64,000 nucleotides of DNA from the NCBI RefSeq assembly GCF_019334305.1, contig NZ_JAHWGH010000002.1:1-64000 (forward strand), in the 5' to 3' direction. Positions 54,076 through 64,000 of the stretch are shown in pieces (position 1 is the stretch's first letter; every line of letters begins with the position of its first letter). The position numbers were made by a program, and so were the translations under genes. The notes beneath the pieces were generated by a model. The model worked only from the letters and a program-made list of their open reading frames with translations, searched no databases and had not been told where the DNA came from. The DNA is from Rossellomorea orangium (GTDB lineage Bacteria; Bacillota; Bacilli; Bacillales; Bacillaceae_B).

Positions 54076-55098
54076 ATGATTATTTTCCAAAGGATTTGGA
54101 AGCAAATCACGAAGATGGACTTCGGGTTCATTTTTCTATTATCACTGATTATCGTCCTGATTGGAACCGTTGGCAGTCATTTTTTGGAACCTGAAACCTT
54201 TCCATCACTTTTCGACGGGTTCTGGTGGACGATGACGACCTTGACGACAGTCGGGTATGGAGATTATTTTCCCGTTTCGGTTGGAGGGCGGATGCTTGGA
54301 ATTTTCCTCTTTATCTTCGGGATCGGGATCATCGGGGTATTGATCAGTAAAACCGTCGATTCAATCACCACGTTTCAGAAATTCAAAAGGGAGGGAAAAT
54401 TAGTGTATACATATGAAGATCATTATATTTACATCAATTGGTCCAAGAAGACGGAAAGGGCCATTGAAGAGATTCTTGTCCATGTGCCCGATGCTGAAAT
54501 TGTCCTTATCGACATGCTTCCCATCACTCCGATTGAGCATGAGCAGGTCCATTTCATCCAGGGGGATCCATCAGATGAAAATGTATTATTGAAGGCCAAT
54601 ATCTTTGAAGCGAAGCGGGTCGCCATCTTCTCCGATTCTAAAATCGAAGACCCTTCCCTTATAGATGGGAAGACTTTATTAATTGCTTCAGCTGTCGAAG
54701 GCTTATCCAAAACCCATGAGCGGGAGGTCCATACAATCGTAGAAGTATCGGAGGATCGGCATATTCCGAAATTCCAGCATATCGCCGTAGAGGATTTCAT
54801 TCTTTCCAATGATTCAGTTTCACTTCTGATGGCGAAAGCTACCCTGCATCCCGGGACGACTGCCCTGTTCAGACAGCTCTTGAGTAAACGATACGGTAAC
54901 AATATTCACGAATTCAGCGTGAAGGAAACATGGAAGACCGTCAAGCAGGCATCTGAGGAGCTACTTGAGAAAGGAGCCATTCTTCTTGCTGTAAATGACA
55001 ATATGGATTTCAGCGATGCCATGAATCAGGAACTCCATCCGGAAGATACGTTGTATGTTGTCTGTCATGATCGTGTGTACGAACAATTGACACAATAA
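54076..55098 (+). CDS. two-TM potassium channel with RCK (TrkA-N/TrkA-C) domains
   Basis: A 340-aa ion channel. TM1 spans about 17-36, the pore helix and selectivity filter TTVGYGDYF lie at 57-65, and TM2 at about 72-92. The cytosolic RCK regulator follows (about 110-340: IYINWSKKTERAIEEILVHV then IQGDPSDENVLLKANI). It resembles YugO/MthK-type channels. The Rossmann nucleotide motif is degenerate (no GxGxxG), so ligand binding may differ. It is divergent from the amidoligase operon across 120 bases; similar channels recur in such loci. Confidence 0.88.
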   Translation: MIIFQRIWKQITKMDFGFIFLLSLIIVLIGTVGSHFLEPETFPSLFDGFWWTMTTLTTVGYGDYFPVSVGGRMLGIFLFIFGIGIIGVLISKTVDSITTFQKFKREGKLVYTYEDHYIYINWSKKTERAIEEILVHVPDAEIVLIDMLPITPIEHEQVHFIQGDPSDENVLLKANIFEAKRVAIFSDSKIEDPSLIDGKTLLIASAVEGLSKTHEREVHTIVEVSEDRHIPKFQHIAVEDFILSNDSVSLLMAKATLHPGTTALFRQLLSKRYGNNIHEFSVKETWKTVKQASEELLEKGAILLAVNDNMDFSDAMNQELHPEDTLYVVCHDRVYEQLTQ

Positions 55099-55136
55099 AA
55101 AAACTCTCAGCCTTCTAACAAGGCTGAGAGTTTTTT
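55096..55136. terminator. bidirectional terminator between K+ channel and purA
   Basis: AAAAAACTCTCAGCCTT-ctaac-AAGGCTGAGAGTTTTTT is a long perfect stem with A and T tracts. Confidence 0.93.
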
Positions 55137-55143
55137 CAAATTA

Positions 55144-56436
55144 TTAATTCGGGCTCCATACGCTTCGAACGACATTCGTTTGAGAGCGGTCAGGACCGAC
55201 TGAGAAGATGGAAAGAGGAATTCCTGTTAATTGAGAAACGCGCTCTAAGTAGTGACGTGCGTTTTCAGGAAGATCCGTCAGCGTCTTGCATCCAGTGATG
55301 TCTTCCGTCCAGCCTGGAAGCTCTTCATACACTGGCTCACATTCAGCTAAGATGTTCAGGTTAGCCGGGAATTCTTCCATGACTTCACCTTTGTATTTGT
55401 AAGCGACACAGATCTTCAATGTTTCGATACCCGTCAGGACGTCGATTGAATTTAGTGAAAGATCCGTTAGCCCGCTGACACGGCGTGCGTGGCGTACAAC
55501 TACACTGTCGAACCAGCCGACACGGCGGGGACGTCCAGTCGTTGTACCGTATTCACGGCCGACTTCACGGATTTGATCTCCGATTTCGTTGTTTAATTCT
55601 GTAGGGAAAGGTCCGTCCCCAACACGGGTTGTATATGCTTTTGAAACACCAACTACGTGATTGATTTTTGTTGGGCCAACTCCAGAGCCGATGGTCACTC
55701 CACCAGCTACCGGGTTTGAAGATGTAACAAACGGGTATGTACCTTGATCGATATCAAGCATAACCCCTTGAGCCCCTTCGAATAAAACGCGACGGCCGTT
55801 ATCGATGGCATCGTTTAATACAACGGATGTATCGACAACATAGTGCTTGATCTGCTGACCGTACTCATAGTACTCATCCAGGATGTCTTCAATGTTGAAG
55901 CCTTCTGTTTCATAGAACTTTTCGAAAAGGCGGTTTTTCTCTTCCAGGTTGCGTGCAAGCTTTTCTTCGAACGATTGACGATCCAGAAGATCTGCGATAC
56001 GGATTCCGACACGTGCTGCTTTATCCATATAAGCAGGACCGATTCCTTTTTTCGTTGTACCGATTTTGTTGGCACCTTTACGTTCTTCGTCGATTTCATC
56101 CAGTTTCAAGTGGTATGGAAGAATCACGTGTGCACGGTTGCTGATTCTAAGATTGTCTGTTTTCACATCGCGATCGTGAAGATACTTCAACTCTTTCACA
56201 AGAGCTTTCGGATCGACAACCATCCCATTACCGATGACGGATGTTTTTTCGTTATAGAATATACCTGATGGAATTAAGTGTAATTTATATGTTTCACCGT
56301 CAAACTTAATCGTATGACCCGCGTTGTTCCCACCTTGGTAACGCGCGATAACTTCTGCATGTTCAGAAAGGAAGTCAGTGATCTTTCCTTTTCCTTCGTC
56401 TCCCCATTGCGTTCCTACTACTACTACTGAAGACAT
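55144..56436 (-). CDS. purA: adenylosuccinate synthetase
   Basis: A 430-aa enzyme that condenses IMP and aspartate with GTP in AMP synthesis. The N-terminal GTP loop [18 protein letters not shown] and GGNNAGHT are intact, as are [29 protein letters not shown] and the C-terminal [13 protein letters not shown] 56436 is supported by GGAGGTG; an upstream GTG overlaps it. Conserved place between the tRNA genes and dnaC. Preceded by a strong promoter and two PurBoxes. Confidence 0.97.
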   Translation of the reverse strand: MSSVVVVGTQWGDEGKGKITDFLSEHAEVIARYQGGNNAGHTIKFDGETYKLHLIPSGIFYNEKTSVIGNGMVVDPKALVKELKYLHDRDVKTDNLRISNRAHVILPYHLKLDEIDEERKGANKIGTTKKGIGPAYMDKAARVGIRIADLLDRQSFEEKLARNLEEKNRLFEKFYETEGFNIEDILDEYYEYGQQIKHYVVDTSVVLNDAIDNGRRVLFEGAQGVMLDIDQGTYPFVTSSNPVAGGVTIGSGVGPTKINHVVGVSKAYTTRVGDGPFPTELNNEIGDQIREVGREYGTTTGRPRRVGWFDSVVVRHARRVSGLTDLSLNSIDVLTGIETLKICVAYKYKGEVMEEFPANLNILAECEPVYEELPGWTEDITGCKTLTDLPENARHYLERVSQLTGIPLSIFSVGPDRSQTNVVRSVWSPN

Positions 56437-56487
56437 ATTAAGCACCTCCGACGGGAATTAGTATTCCCTCTTTTATCAAACAAACTC

Positions 56488-56516
56488 ATTTTATCAACAC
56501 CCAATGTGAAAGTCAA
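56488..56516 (-). promoter_or_regulatory. sigma-A promoter of purA
   Basis: On the minus strand TTGACT (56516-56511), a 17-base spacer and TAAAAT (56493-56488), about 50 bases upstream of the purA start. Near consensus. Confidence 0.8.
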
Positions 56517-56520
56517 TGAA

Positions 56521-56563
56521 AACACGAACGTTTATTTAGTTGATTATATTTATGTTCGTATAA
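56521..56563. promoter_or_regulatory. paired PurR boxes upstream of purA
   Basis: Two CGAAC cores in opposite orientation: AACACGAACGTTT (56521-56533) and TTTATGTTCGTATA (core GTTCG at 56554-56558), separated by about 16 bases. This is the spacing known for PurR of B. subtilis. They sit directly upstream of the -35, predicting repression of purA by PurR and relief by PRPP. Confidence 0.72.
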
Positions 56564-56750
56564 TTTCGGGCTTTTGACCTAAAAAACCTTTGTTTGAGCA
56601 ATTTGATCCTACTGGCTCTGTTCAATATGCATATTCTTGATTGTCAGGGGAATCACTCCCTTTCCGCGAACGTTCGGCAAATTTAAGTAATGTAACTCAA
56701 CACAATCCAGCGAATGGATTTGTCCCGTTTAAGAAACGCATGCCATGAAA

Positions 56751-56876
56751 GTTGATTGTAGCGGAAGGTGCTCGACTCCTGCGGGAAACGCTGGACAGGT
56801 GAGACCCCACAGGGCGAAGCCCGAGGAGGCTCACCGCCAGCCCCGCGGAAAGCGAGTACCTGTAGCGGAGATCAAC
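56751..56876. repeat. dispersed inverted-repeat element, copy 2
   Basis: A 126-base element with outer arms GTTGAT/ATCAAC. Internal dyads are CTCG/CGAG and CTCCTGCGGG against CCCCGCGG; it includes CGAGGAGGCTCACCG and the GGTGAGACCCC core shared with the copy at position 5. It lies in the gap between purA and the ABC transporter; the other bases of that gap show no gene. Confidence 0.75.
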
Positions 56877-57007
56877 CAGCCACTTTCCTTTTTTAAATGG
56901 TATTAAGGCATGTTCAGTCAGATTTTATGGCGCAATATAAAATCTTTTGCTAATCTAAAATAAGCATTTTGAATTTACATACAATTTAATACTGAGGTGA
57001 CGATGAT

Positions 57008-58732
57008 ATGATCAAACGATTTTTCAGTTATTACCGTCCACATCGACGGCTTTTTTATATTGATTTTGCCTGTGCGGTGCTGGTTGGGCTTTTAGAACTG
57101 GGGTTTCCCATGGCGGTATCCTGGTTCATTGATTCCCTTTTGCCTGATGGAAACTGGAGTACTATTCTGGCTGTTTCGGCAGGTCTTCTGGTTCTGTATC
57201 TCTTAAGTTCCTCCATGCAGTTCGTGGTAAACTACTGGGGACATAAACTCGGGATCAATATTGAGACGGATATGAGGCGGGAATTGTTCCATCATGTACA
57301 GAGACAATCGTTCCGCTTTTTTGATAATACGAAAACAGGGCATATCATGAGCCGGGTGACAAATGACCTGATGGATATCGGGGAGCTTGCCCACCATGGT
57401 CCTGAAGACTTGTTCATCGCGGTCATGACCTTTATCGGGGCGTTTTGGATCATGCTGACGATCAATATGGAGCTTGCCCTGGTGGCGATTATCATTGTTC
57501 CATTCCTGGTGTGGCTGATTTCATATTCTAATATCAAAATGAACGCTGCCTGGACGAAGATGTATGGGAATATAGCGGACGTCAACAGCCGCGTCGAGGA
57601 CAGCGTGTCCGGGGCCAGGGTGGTTCAATCGTTCACGAATGAATCCTATGAGATGGAACGATTCAACGAGAATAATCAATTTTTCCGCAAGTCCAAATTG
57701 AAAGCTTATAACGTGATGAGCGTCAATTTATCAGGGATTTATATTACGACACGTTTAATGACGTTGATCATCCTTGTATATGGAGCCTGGTTAAGCTTCT
57801 CCGGTGTCCTGTCTTACGGAGAACTTGTTGCCTTCATCCTTTATATCAATGTCCTGTTTAAACCGATCGACAAGATTTCCGCCCTACTTGAGCTGTATCC
57901 GAAAGGAATGGCAGGATTTAAGCGTTTCACCGAGCTCATGGATATGGAGCCCGATATTGAAAATCGTCCACATGCCATTGAAGTTGCCACGTTAAGAGGA
58001 GATATCGCCTTTGACGACGTGACGTTTGGCTATGAGCCTGACCGGCCAATACTGAACGATTTATCCTTTACCATCCAATCAGGGCAGACGGTCGCATTTG
58101 TAGGACCCTCCGGTGCAGGAAAGACGACAATTTGCTCATTGATTCCCCGCTTTTATGATATAGAAAGAGGAGCTATCACGATTGATGGCATCGATATCCG
58201 TGAGATGACGAAGGAATCCCTTCGTTCCCAGATCGGAATCGTCCAGCAGGATGTTTTCTTATTCACAGGAACGCTCAGGGAAAATATCGCCTATGGAAAA
58301 CTCGATGCCACGCAGGAAGAAATCGAGGAAGCGACGAGACGTGCTCACCTGACGGATCTTATTGCCTCCCTTCCCGATGGATACGATACCCAGATCGGGG
58401 AGAGGGGACTGAAGCTGTCAGGAGGACAAAAGCAGCGCTTGTCCATTGCCCGGATGTTCCTTAAGAATCCGAGAATCCTGATACTTGATGAGGCCACTTC
58501 CGCACTGGATACAGAAACGGAAGCCATCATCCAGGAGGCCCTCAATGAATTGGCAAAAGACCGGACCACCCTTGTCATCGCCCACCGTCTTGCAACCATT
58601 CGGAAGGCTGACCGGATTCTCGTCGTGACCGAGGATGGGATTGCTGAAGATGGTACTCATGAAGAGCTCCTCTCTAGAGAAGATGGAATCTTTACGAGGC
58701 TTCATGCTCATCAGCATGCTACTATCCTATAA
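57008..58732 (+). CDS. ABC transporter, fused permease/ATPase (MsbA/LmrA type)
   Basis: A 574-aa half-transporter with six transmembrane helices in residues 15-315. The ATPase domain follows: Walker A GPSGAGKT near 364-371, Q-loop QQDVFLF, signature LSGGQKQR, and Walker B ILILDEATSALD. It is expected to export lipids, drugs or peptides as a homodimer or a heterodimer with a partner not present here. RBS GAGGTG. Single gene with a terminator; substrate unknown. Confidence 0.92.
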   Translation: MIKRFFSYYRPHRRLFYIDFACAVLVGLLELGFPMAVSWFIDSLLPDGNWSTILAVSAGLLVLYLLSSSMQFVVNYWGHKLGINIETDMRRELFHHVQRQSFRFFDNTKTGHIMSRVTNDLMDIGELAHHGPEDLFIAVMTFIGAFWIMLTINMELALVAIIIVPFLVWLISYSNIKMNAAWTKMYGNIADVNSRVEDSVSGARVVQSFTNESYEMERFNENNQFFRKSKLKAYNVMSVNLSGIYITTRLMTLIILVYGAWLSFSGVLSYGELVAFILYINVLFKPIDKISALLELYPKGMAGFKRFTELMDMEPDIENRPHAIEVATLRGDIAFDDVTFGYEPDRPILNDLSFTIQSGQTVAFVGPSGAGKTTICSLIPRFYDIERGAITIDGIDIREMTKESLRSQIGIVQQDVFLFTGTLRENIAYGKLDATQEEIEEATRRAHLTDLIASLPDGYDTQIGERGLKLSGGQKQRLSIARMFLKNPRILILDEATSALDTETEAIIQEALNELAKDRTTLVIAHRLATIRKADRILVVTEDGIAEDGTHEELLSREDGIFTRLHAHQHATIL

Positions 58733-58733
58733 A

Positions 58734-58764
58734 CAAAAAAATCCAGGCTATGCCTGGATTTTTT
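58734..58764. terminator. bidirectional terminator between ABC transporter and dnaC
   Basis: AAAAAAATCCAGGC-tat-GCCTGGATTTTTT: strong perfect stem between convergent genes. Confidence 0.92.
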
Positions 58765-58767
58765 CTA

Positions 58768-60120
58768 TTAAGCCGGAGCGTCGTCAAACCGCCGTTCCAG
58801 ATTCACGAATTTGTTGTATTCTTTCACGAACGCCAAGGAAACGTTCCCGACCGGGCCGTTACGCTGCTTGGCGATAATGATTTCAATGATGTTCTTGTTT
58901 TCAGCTTCTTTATCATAGTAATCTTCACGGTAAAGGAAGGCTACGATATCCGCATCCTGCTCGATACTTCCTGATTCACGGATATCGGACATCATCGGAC
59001 GCTTATCCTGACGTTGCTCCACTCCACGGGAGAGCTGGGATAAGGCGATGACGGGCACTTGCAGTTCACGGGCCAATCCTTTCAGTGAACGGGAGATTTC
59101 CGAAACCTCCTGCTGACGGTTTTCGCCAGAACGGCCGCTACCCTGGATCAGCTGCAAGTAGTCGATCAAGATCATCCCTAGTCCGTGTTCCTGGGCAAGG
59201 CGGCGGCATTTGGAACGAATTTCCCCGACTTTGATACCCGGCGTATCATCAATATAAATTCCTGCATTTGAGAGGCTTCCCATGGCCATGGTCAGCTTTC
59301 TCCAATCTTCGTCTGTCAGATCACCGGTACGGAGATTCTGCGCGTTGATGTTGCCTTCTGCACACAGCATACGCATGACGAGCTGTTCCGCACCCATCTC
59401 GAGTGAAAAGATGGCGACATTTTCCTTGGCCTTTACAGCTACGTTTTGAGCGATGTTCAAGGCAAAGGCTGTCTTACCCATGGAAGGACGTGCTCCTACA
59501 ATGATCAAATCATTTCGCTGGAATCCTGCCGTCATATGATCAAGATCGGCGAATCCTGTTGAAATACCCGTTACGTCGCCTTTTCGATTGGTCAAGGTTT
59601 CGATATTATCATACGTTCGCACGAGTACATCTTTAATATTGTGGAATGCCCCTGCATTTTTACGCTGGGCCACTTCCATGATGTTTTTTTCCGCTTCGCT
59701 CAGAAGGCTGTCCACTTCATCTTCCCGGGCATATCCATCAGAAGCGATATCGGTGGCCGTACGGATCAATCGGCGCAGCAATGATTTCTCTTCCACAATC
59801 TTTGCGTAGTATTCAATATTAGCGGCCGTTGGAACCGAAGCGGCAAGTTCACTCAAATAAGCGACTCCGCCTACATCTTCCAGTTCTTTCGCAGCAGCAA
59901 GTTCCTCTGTCACCGTAATCAGGTCGACGGCTTTTCCTCCGTCACCCAGATTCAGCATGACATTGTATATCCGCTGATGAGAATGGCGATAAAAATCCTC
60001 TGGAATCAATATTTCCGAGGTGGTCGTCAATGCACTGGGCTCAAGAAAAATGGCCCCTAATACCGCTTGTTCAGCCTCGATATTCTGAGGTGGAACCCGG
60101 TCCTGAAACATTTCATTCAT
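58768..60120 (-). CDS. dnaC: replicative DNA helicase
   Basis: A 450-aa DnaB-family helicase (named dnaC in Bacillus). N-terminal collar domain (PPQNIEAEQAVLGAIFLE), Walker A GARPSMGKT at 209-217, Walker B-like MILIDYLQLI, and conserved ALSQLSRGVEQR and DIRESGSIEQDADIV. It unwinds DNA at the fork. The first ATG is used, with GGGAGG eleven bases upstream. The order yybS-gdpP-rplI-dnaC is that of the oriC-proximal block of Bacillus. Confidence 0.97.
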   Translation of the reverse strand: MNEMFQDRVPPQNIEAEQAVLGAIFLEPSALTTTSEILIPEDFYRHSHQRIYNVMLNLGDGGKAVDLITVTEELAAAKELEDVGGVAYLSELAASVPTAANIEYYAKIVEEKSLLRRLIRTATDIASDGYAREDEVDSLLSEAEKNIMEVAQRKNAGAFHNIKDVLVRTYDNIETLTNRKGDVTGISTGFADLDHMTAGFQRNDLIIVGARPSMGKTAFALNIAQNVAVKAKENVAIFSLEMGAEQLVMRMLCAEGNINAQNLRTGDLTDEDWRKLTMAMGSLSNAGIYIDDTPGIKVGEIRSKCRRLAQEHGLGMILIDYLQLIQGSGRSGENRQQEVSEISRSLKGLARELQVPVIALSQLSRGVEQRQDKRPMMSDIRESGSIEQDADIVAFLYREDYYDKEAENKNIIEIIIAKQRNGPVGNVSLAFVKEYNKFVNLERRFDDAPA

Positions 60121-60293
60121 TTATGCTCAAGCCTCCCTTACGACTTTCATGATCTATATAAAAACAGAATGGTATTCTACCGAAAAAATGTGATCAGGAT
60201 AAAATCCAGATCACATTTTATATCAAACTATATTCATTTTAACATGTTTTGCTCAAAATGAAGTTACCAAATTTCGTATATTCTAATGGAAGA

Positions 60294-60740
60294 CTATTCT
60301 TCCGTTACGTGCACCTTTAATGTTGCCGACACATCCGTATGCAGTTTCACTGGCACATTCGTGTAGCCAAGGGCGCGGATGGCGTCGTTCATTTCAATCT
60401 TACGTTTATCGATCTTGATGTCATGCGCTTTTTTCAACTCATCAGCGATTTGCTTGCTTGTGATGGATCCGAATAAACGGCCGCCTTCTCCAGACTTCGC
60501 TTTCATCTCGACCGTAATGTCCTCTAATGTCGCTTTTAATTTTTTCGCCTCTTCCAGTTCTTCTTGAGCGACTTGCTTTTCTTTCTTCTTTTGACCCTCA
60601 AGTTGACCCATGTTCGCGTTTGTTGCTTCAACAGCTAAACCTTTTTTCAATAAAAAGTTATGTGCATAGCCGTCCGCTACGTTTTTCACTTCACCTTTTT
60701 TTCCTTTACCTTTAACATCTTTTAAGAAAATGACTTTCAT
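60294..60740 (-). CDS. rplI: ribosomal protein bL9
   Basis: A 148-aa ribosomal L9 with the N-terminal signature [20 protein letters not shown], the linking helix and the C-terminal domain [20 protein letters not shown]. Its ATG overlaps the gdpP stop by four bases. Confidence 0.98.
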   Translation of the reverse strand: MKVIFLKDVKGKGKKGEVKNVADGYAHNFLLKKGLAVEATNANMGQLEGQKKKEKQVAQEELEEAKKLKATLEDITVEMKAKSGEGGRLFGSITSKQIADELKKAHDIKIDKRKIEMNDAIRALGYTNVPVKLHTDVSATLKVHVTEE

Positions 60741-62710
60741 ATCTCTTTTCTCCCTTCAAAATAATCATTTAATACTTCTTTCAGCTGCTCTTCCGCTTCA
60801 AGGACCGATACCTGCTTGATTTGGGTGGCGGCATTGGTCAAGTGACCTCCGCCGTTCAGGTTCTCCATGATGATCTGTACGTTAACATCACCCAGTGAAC
60901 GGGCACTGATACCGATTGTGTCAGGATCCCGCTTCGAGATGACGAATGACGCGATGACTTCATCCATGGTCAATAAGGTGTCTGCTGCCTGGGCGATAAG
61001 AACAGGATCATATATGACATCATCCTCTGCTTTCGCGATGGCGACCCCTTCACGGAAGAATTTGACCGATTCGATTAACCGTGAACGTTTGATGTACGTA
61101 TCGACATCCTCTTTGAGGAACTTCTGAACGAGCACGGTGTCCGCTCCCTGAGCCCGCAGATAAGAGGCTGCATCGAATGTTCTCGATCCCGTCCTGAGCG
61201 TAAAGCTCTTTGTATCGACGATGATTCCTGCCAAGAGCGACGTAGCTTCGAGCATCGTGATTTTCTCGTGCTTCGGCTGATACTCGAGTAACTCTGTCAC
61301 AAGCTCCGCCGTAGAGGAAGCGTATGGTTCCATGTAGACAAGCAGCGGGTTCTTAATGAAATCTTCACCACGGCGATGATGATCGATGACGACGACTTTA
61401 TCCACTTTATTTAACAGCTTTTCTTCAATGACGAGAGAAGGCTTATGGGTATCCACCACAACGAGCAACGTATCGTCCGTCGCCATTTCAAGTGCTTCCT
61501 CAGGGGTGATGAAACGCGGATGAAGATCTGAGTTTGCTTTGATTTCCTTCATCAACCGTTTTACACCGTTGTCGATCTCATTAAAGTTCAGGACGACATA
61601 GCCTTCACGCTGATTCATCTGGGCCACTTTCCTGATTCCGATCGCCGCTCCGATGGCGTCCATATCGGGATGCTTGTGCCCCATGATGATGACCTTGTCG
61701 CTTTCGATCATGATCTCCTTCAATGCATGGGAAATGACTCGGGCCCGGACCCGGGTGCGTTTTTCCATCGGATTGGTTTTCCCGCCATAGAATTTGACCT
61801 TTCCGTTGGTCTGCTTGATCGCCACCTGGTCTCCACCACGGCCCAATGCAAGGTCAAGACTTGACTGAGCAAGTGTCCCGAGCTCAGGAAGGGAAGAAAC
61901 CCCTGTCCCGACACCTATACTTAATGTGAGGGGAACATTCTGCTTCGAAGTCGTATCTCTTACATCATCGAGGATTCCGAATTTTTCCTTCTCCAGCACT
62001 TGAAGGATCTTCTCATTTATGACGGCGATGAAACGCTCCGAAGATACCCTCTTCAAGAACACGCCGTATTCTTTGGCCCACTTATTCAAGATGGATGTCA
62101 CGAGGCTGTTCAAGCTGCTTCTCGTCTGGTCATCCATGCCTTGTGTCAGTTCATCATAGTTATCTAGAAAGATGATTCCAATATTCGTTCGTTCATCATG
62201 ATATTGCTTTTCTATTTCTTTCTGTTCTGTAACATCAAAGAAGTAGAGTAGTTTTTCTTTGAGCTTCAATACGACGTGATACTTTCTCTCATTAATCGTC
62301 ACGATTTCCGAATCGACTTCCTGCTTGATTAATGGTACAAGAGATTCTGCCACATCGTATAGGGATCTTCCAACCACCGTGTCTTCATTGAAACATGAGG
62401 CCAGAAAAGGATTTGTCCATTCTATGTAATATTCATCATTGATCAGCATGATCCCAATGGGCATCTCCATGAGTGCTTCTTCCCCTACACGCTTTACACG
62501 ATAGGATAGAGTGGAGATATATTCCTCTGTTTCGTCATGAGACCTTCTCTCGAAATAAAATGCGAGAAAATACACGATTCCAAAGACAATCAACCCTATT
62601 AACGAAATGATCCATTGGTAAAAGGCAACCGATACTAACAATAGAGCTGTCAATATAGCAAGTCCGTACAACGGGTAGCGGATCATTCGCTTATTAAAAT
62701 AAGATGGCAT
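60737..62710 (-). CDS. gdpP: cyclic-di-AMP phosphodiesterase GdpP
   Basis: A 657-aa membrane enzyme: two N-terminal helices (about 12-52), a PAS-like domain, a degenerate GGDEF domain (about 170-310), and a DHH/DHHA1 domain that hydrolyses c-di-AMP ([12 protein letters not shown] near 345, [16 protein letters not shown]-terminal [12 protein letters not shown]). It lowers c-di-AMP and thereby affects potassium homeostasis and wall stress. It overlaps rplI by four bases and follows yybS by 26. Confidence 0.96.
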   Translation of the reverse strand: MPSYFNKRMIRYPLYGLAILTALLLVSVAFYQWIISLIGLIVFGIVYFLAFYFERRSHDETEEYISTLSYRVKRVGEEALMEMPIGIMLINDEYYIEWTNPFLASCFNEDTVVGRSLYDVAESLVPLIKQEVDSEIVTINERKYHVVLKLKEKLLYFFDVTEQKEIEKQYHDERTNIGIIFLDNYDELTQGMDDQTRSSLNSLVTSILNKWAKEYGVFLKRVSSERFIAVINEKILQVLEKEKFGILDDVRDTTSKQNVPLTLSIGVGTGVSSLPELGTLAQSSLDLALGRGGDQVAIKQTNGKVKFYGGKTNPMEKRTRVRARVISHALKEIMIESDKVIIMGHKHPDMDAIGAAIGIRKVAQMNQREGYVVLNFNEIDNGVKRLMKEIKANSDLHPRFITPEEALEMATDDTLLVVVDTHKPSLVIEEKLLNKVDKVVVIDHHRRGEDFIKNPLLVYMEPYASSTAELVTELLEYQPKHEKITMLEATSLLAGIIVDTKSFTLRTGSRTFDAASYLRAQGADTVLVQKFLKEDVDTYIKRSRLIESVKFFREGVAIAKAEDDVIYDPVLIAQAADTLLTMDEVIASFVISKRDPDTIGISARSLGDVNVQIIMENLNGGGHLTNAATQIKQVSVLEAEEQLKEVLNDYFEGRKEI

Positions 62711-62736
62711 GATTTCAGCTCCTGGAACTTAAATTT

Positions 62737-63660
62737 CTATGACTTACGTTGTAGGCGTTGTCTTAGATCAAATCCTAAGTCAATTATACCTAAAATTCGC
62801 ACGAGATAAAGGAGAGGAATCGAAATGATTGTAATTAATACCAAAATTCCTTTGGACCATCCTTTCACATGAGCAAAGAAATAGATGAAAGACAGCCCTT
62901 GAACGGCCATTAACGACTGAAGCACATACAGGACATTGATCAATGCTGTATAAGCGTATGTCCCTTTCTCCGGTTGAAGGATCATGGAAAGTACAAGAGT
63001 AATCAAATAATACCAAAGAATGCTCTTAGGAAGCTTCCATTCCCTGAATGGTTTGAATACCGGCACATCTCTTCCCAGACGCTTCATGATCGGGAAATTG
63101 ATTACGATAAATAACAAAGCCAAGACAACCGAGATCCCGACAAACAATGTCGGCATTAAGGTTTGAACGAGATCAATCGAGCTCTCCAGGCTATCGACCA
63201 GCTTTTTGTCCGGTTCCTGGCCAAGAGTTTCAAATAAAGAATAATAAGCAGCCTTCGATTCTTTCAGGCTGTCTTCAATAATATTCACACCTAAGAATAG
63301 AATCGAAACGACGAATCCAATCACAATATTCAGGACAAGTGTCAGACTCGCTGCCATAAACAGTCTCATCTTATCTACTTTTGCTTTCACACACCAGCCA
63401 ATGACGACACCGGTCGTAGCCACCATAAAGGCAACCGGCAGTGCAAGCAGTCCGCCAAATAAGAAAGAAAGACCAAGTGATCCGATCAATACAACCATCG
63501 AATTCCATAGCGAGTACTTGGAACTGAATAGTATAAGGGGGAGGGGCAGCACAAAAAATGCCAGCGTCCCAATAAGCGGAACATATAAACTCAATAACAT
63601 TAACACAGTAAAGATGGCGAGCATCAGCGCACCTTCAGTCAACACACGGGGATTCCTCAC
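62737..63660 (-). CDS. yybS: YybS-family membrane protein (DUF2232)
   Basis: A 307-aa protein with about eight transmembrane helices of the DUF2232/YybS family, the standard upstream partner of gdpP in Bacillaceae. It starts with GTG (RBS AAGGAG eight bases before). Related to S-component-like vitamin transporters by general fold; substrate and function unknown. Confidence 0.9.
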   Translation of the reverse strand: MRNPRVLTEGALMLAIFTVLMLLSLYVPLIGTLAFFVLPLPLILFSSKYSLWNSMVVLIGSLGLSFLFGGLLALPVAFMVATTGVVIGWCVKAKVDKMRLFMAASLTLVLNIVIGFVVSILFLGVNIIEDSLKESKAAYYSLFETLGQEPDKKLVDSLESSIDLVQTLMPTLFVGISVVLALLFIVINFPIMKRLGRDVPVFKPFREWKLPKSILWYYLITLVLSMILQPEKGTYAYTALINVLYVLQSLMAVQGLSFIYFFAHVKGWSKGILVLITIISIPLLYLVRILGIIDLGFDLRQRLQRKS

Positions 63661-63876
63661 TCAAAACGCTCCTTACGATAAAATAAACAACATACAATAG
63701 CACTATCATATCAATTTTAAAGATAGATTTCATCTTATGGGGACTCGGAAGACATGACAAGCCTATCGTGACTGCGACGGGTGGGTGCTTTTTGGAGAAC
63801 TTGTGCCGCTTTCCGATAAACTTGTGTCAAAATTTGAGGATCGATGACTATGATCGTTTATCATCTTTATTTTGAC

Positions 63877-63900
63877 AAAAAAGAGGGAAGCCCTCTCAAC
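63877..63900 (-). terminator. terminator-like hairpin at the right edge
   Basis: On the minus strand AGAGGG-ctt-CCCTCT followed by TTTTTTG. It would close a minus-strand gene lying beyond the window. The other bases from 63661 to 64000 show no credible gene. Confidence 0.6.
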
Positions 63901-64000
63901 AATGCTACATTCTCCATCTACTCTAGTATGCACTCACTTTAAAAAGGAGTATACGTAGTAGATAAAGAATGGCAGTGTCGGGCCACCCTCTATCGCAACT

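Overview
The window is chromosomal DNA of a Bacillaceae bacterium. The right end (about 40.7-63.7 kb) is the conserved block that lies beside oriC in Bacillus: rlmH, a CxxH/CxxC small protein, htrC, walJ-walI-walH-walK-walR, four tRNA genes, purA, dnaC (replicative helicase), rplI, gdpP and yybS. Nearly all of these run on the minus strand. The left part carries a 14-gene gas vesicle cluster in the gene order known from Priestia (Bacillus) megaterium, so a Priestia/Rossellomorea-like member of the family is a reasonable guess. The sequence alone does not fix genus or species.

Region by region. 0-6 kb: a dispersed repeat, a small cationic protein gene, a glycerate-use locus (CdaR-type regulator, glycerate kinase, GntP-family permease, with a candidate CcpA site) and a secreted metallophosphoesterase. 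6.2-13.1 kb: gvpA-P-Q-B-R-N-F-G-L-S-K-J-T-U, all on the minus strand. 13.4-15.5 kb: a chromosomal actin-like ATPase (ParM/Alp type), a ParR-like partner and an array of GTnTAC repeats that looks like a plasmid-type centromere, directly upstream of the gas vesicle genes. 15.7-19.4 kb: 3-hydroxybutyrate dehydrogenase with a GntP-family permease, a divergent LysR regulator and a carboxymuconolactone-decarboxylase-family protein. 19.4-21.5 kb: an oxidoreductase, a glyoxalase-fold remnant and a lipoprotein.

21.6-26.1 kb: a complete BceRSAB antimicrobial-peptide sensing and detoxification module with a perfect inverted-repeat operator. 26.1-34.7 kb: hypothetical genes including a small one of 41 codons, an ammonium transporter co-transcribed with a coiled-coil protein behind a consensus GlnR/TnrA box, an L,D-transpeptidase with a TPR-like and transmembrane N-terminus, an MFS transporter, and a PadR regulator with its HAAS-domain membrane protein. 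35-40.5 kb: a tRNA-dihydrouridine synthase, a Gfo/Idh/MocA oxidoreductase, an amino acid permease under a glycine riboswitch, palindromic repeats next to a DUF559-like nuclease, and a zinc-ribbon protein.

48.9-58.7 kb: an M23 peptidase with a structured leader, the tRNA cluster with an unusual tandem hairpin-repeat spacer, a membrane-associated ATP-grasp amidoligase operon (DUF350, glutathionylspermidine-synthase-like ligase, a Gly-rich lipoprotein and a hypothetical protein) divergent from a K+ channel, purA with promoter and paired PurBoxes, and an ABC exporter. The two strongest candidates for under-described biology are the actin-like partition module fused to the gas vesicle locus and the amidoligase/lipoprotein/K+ channel locus.
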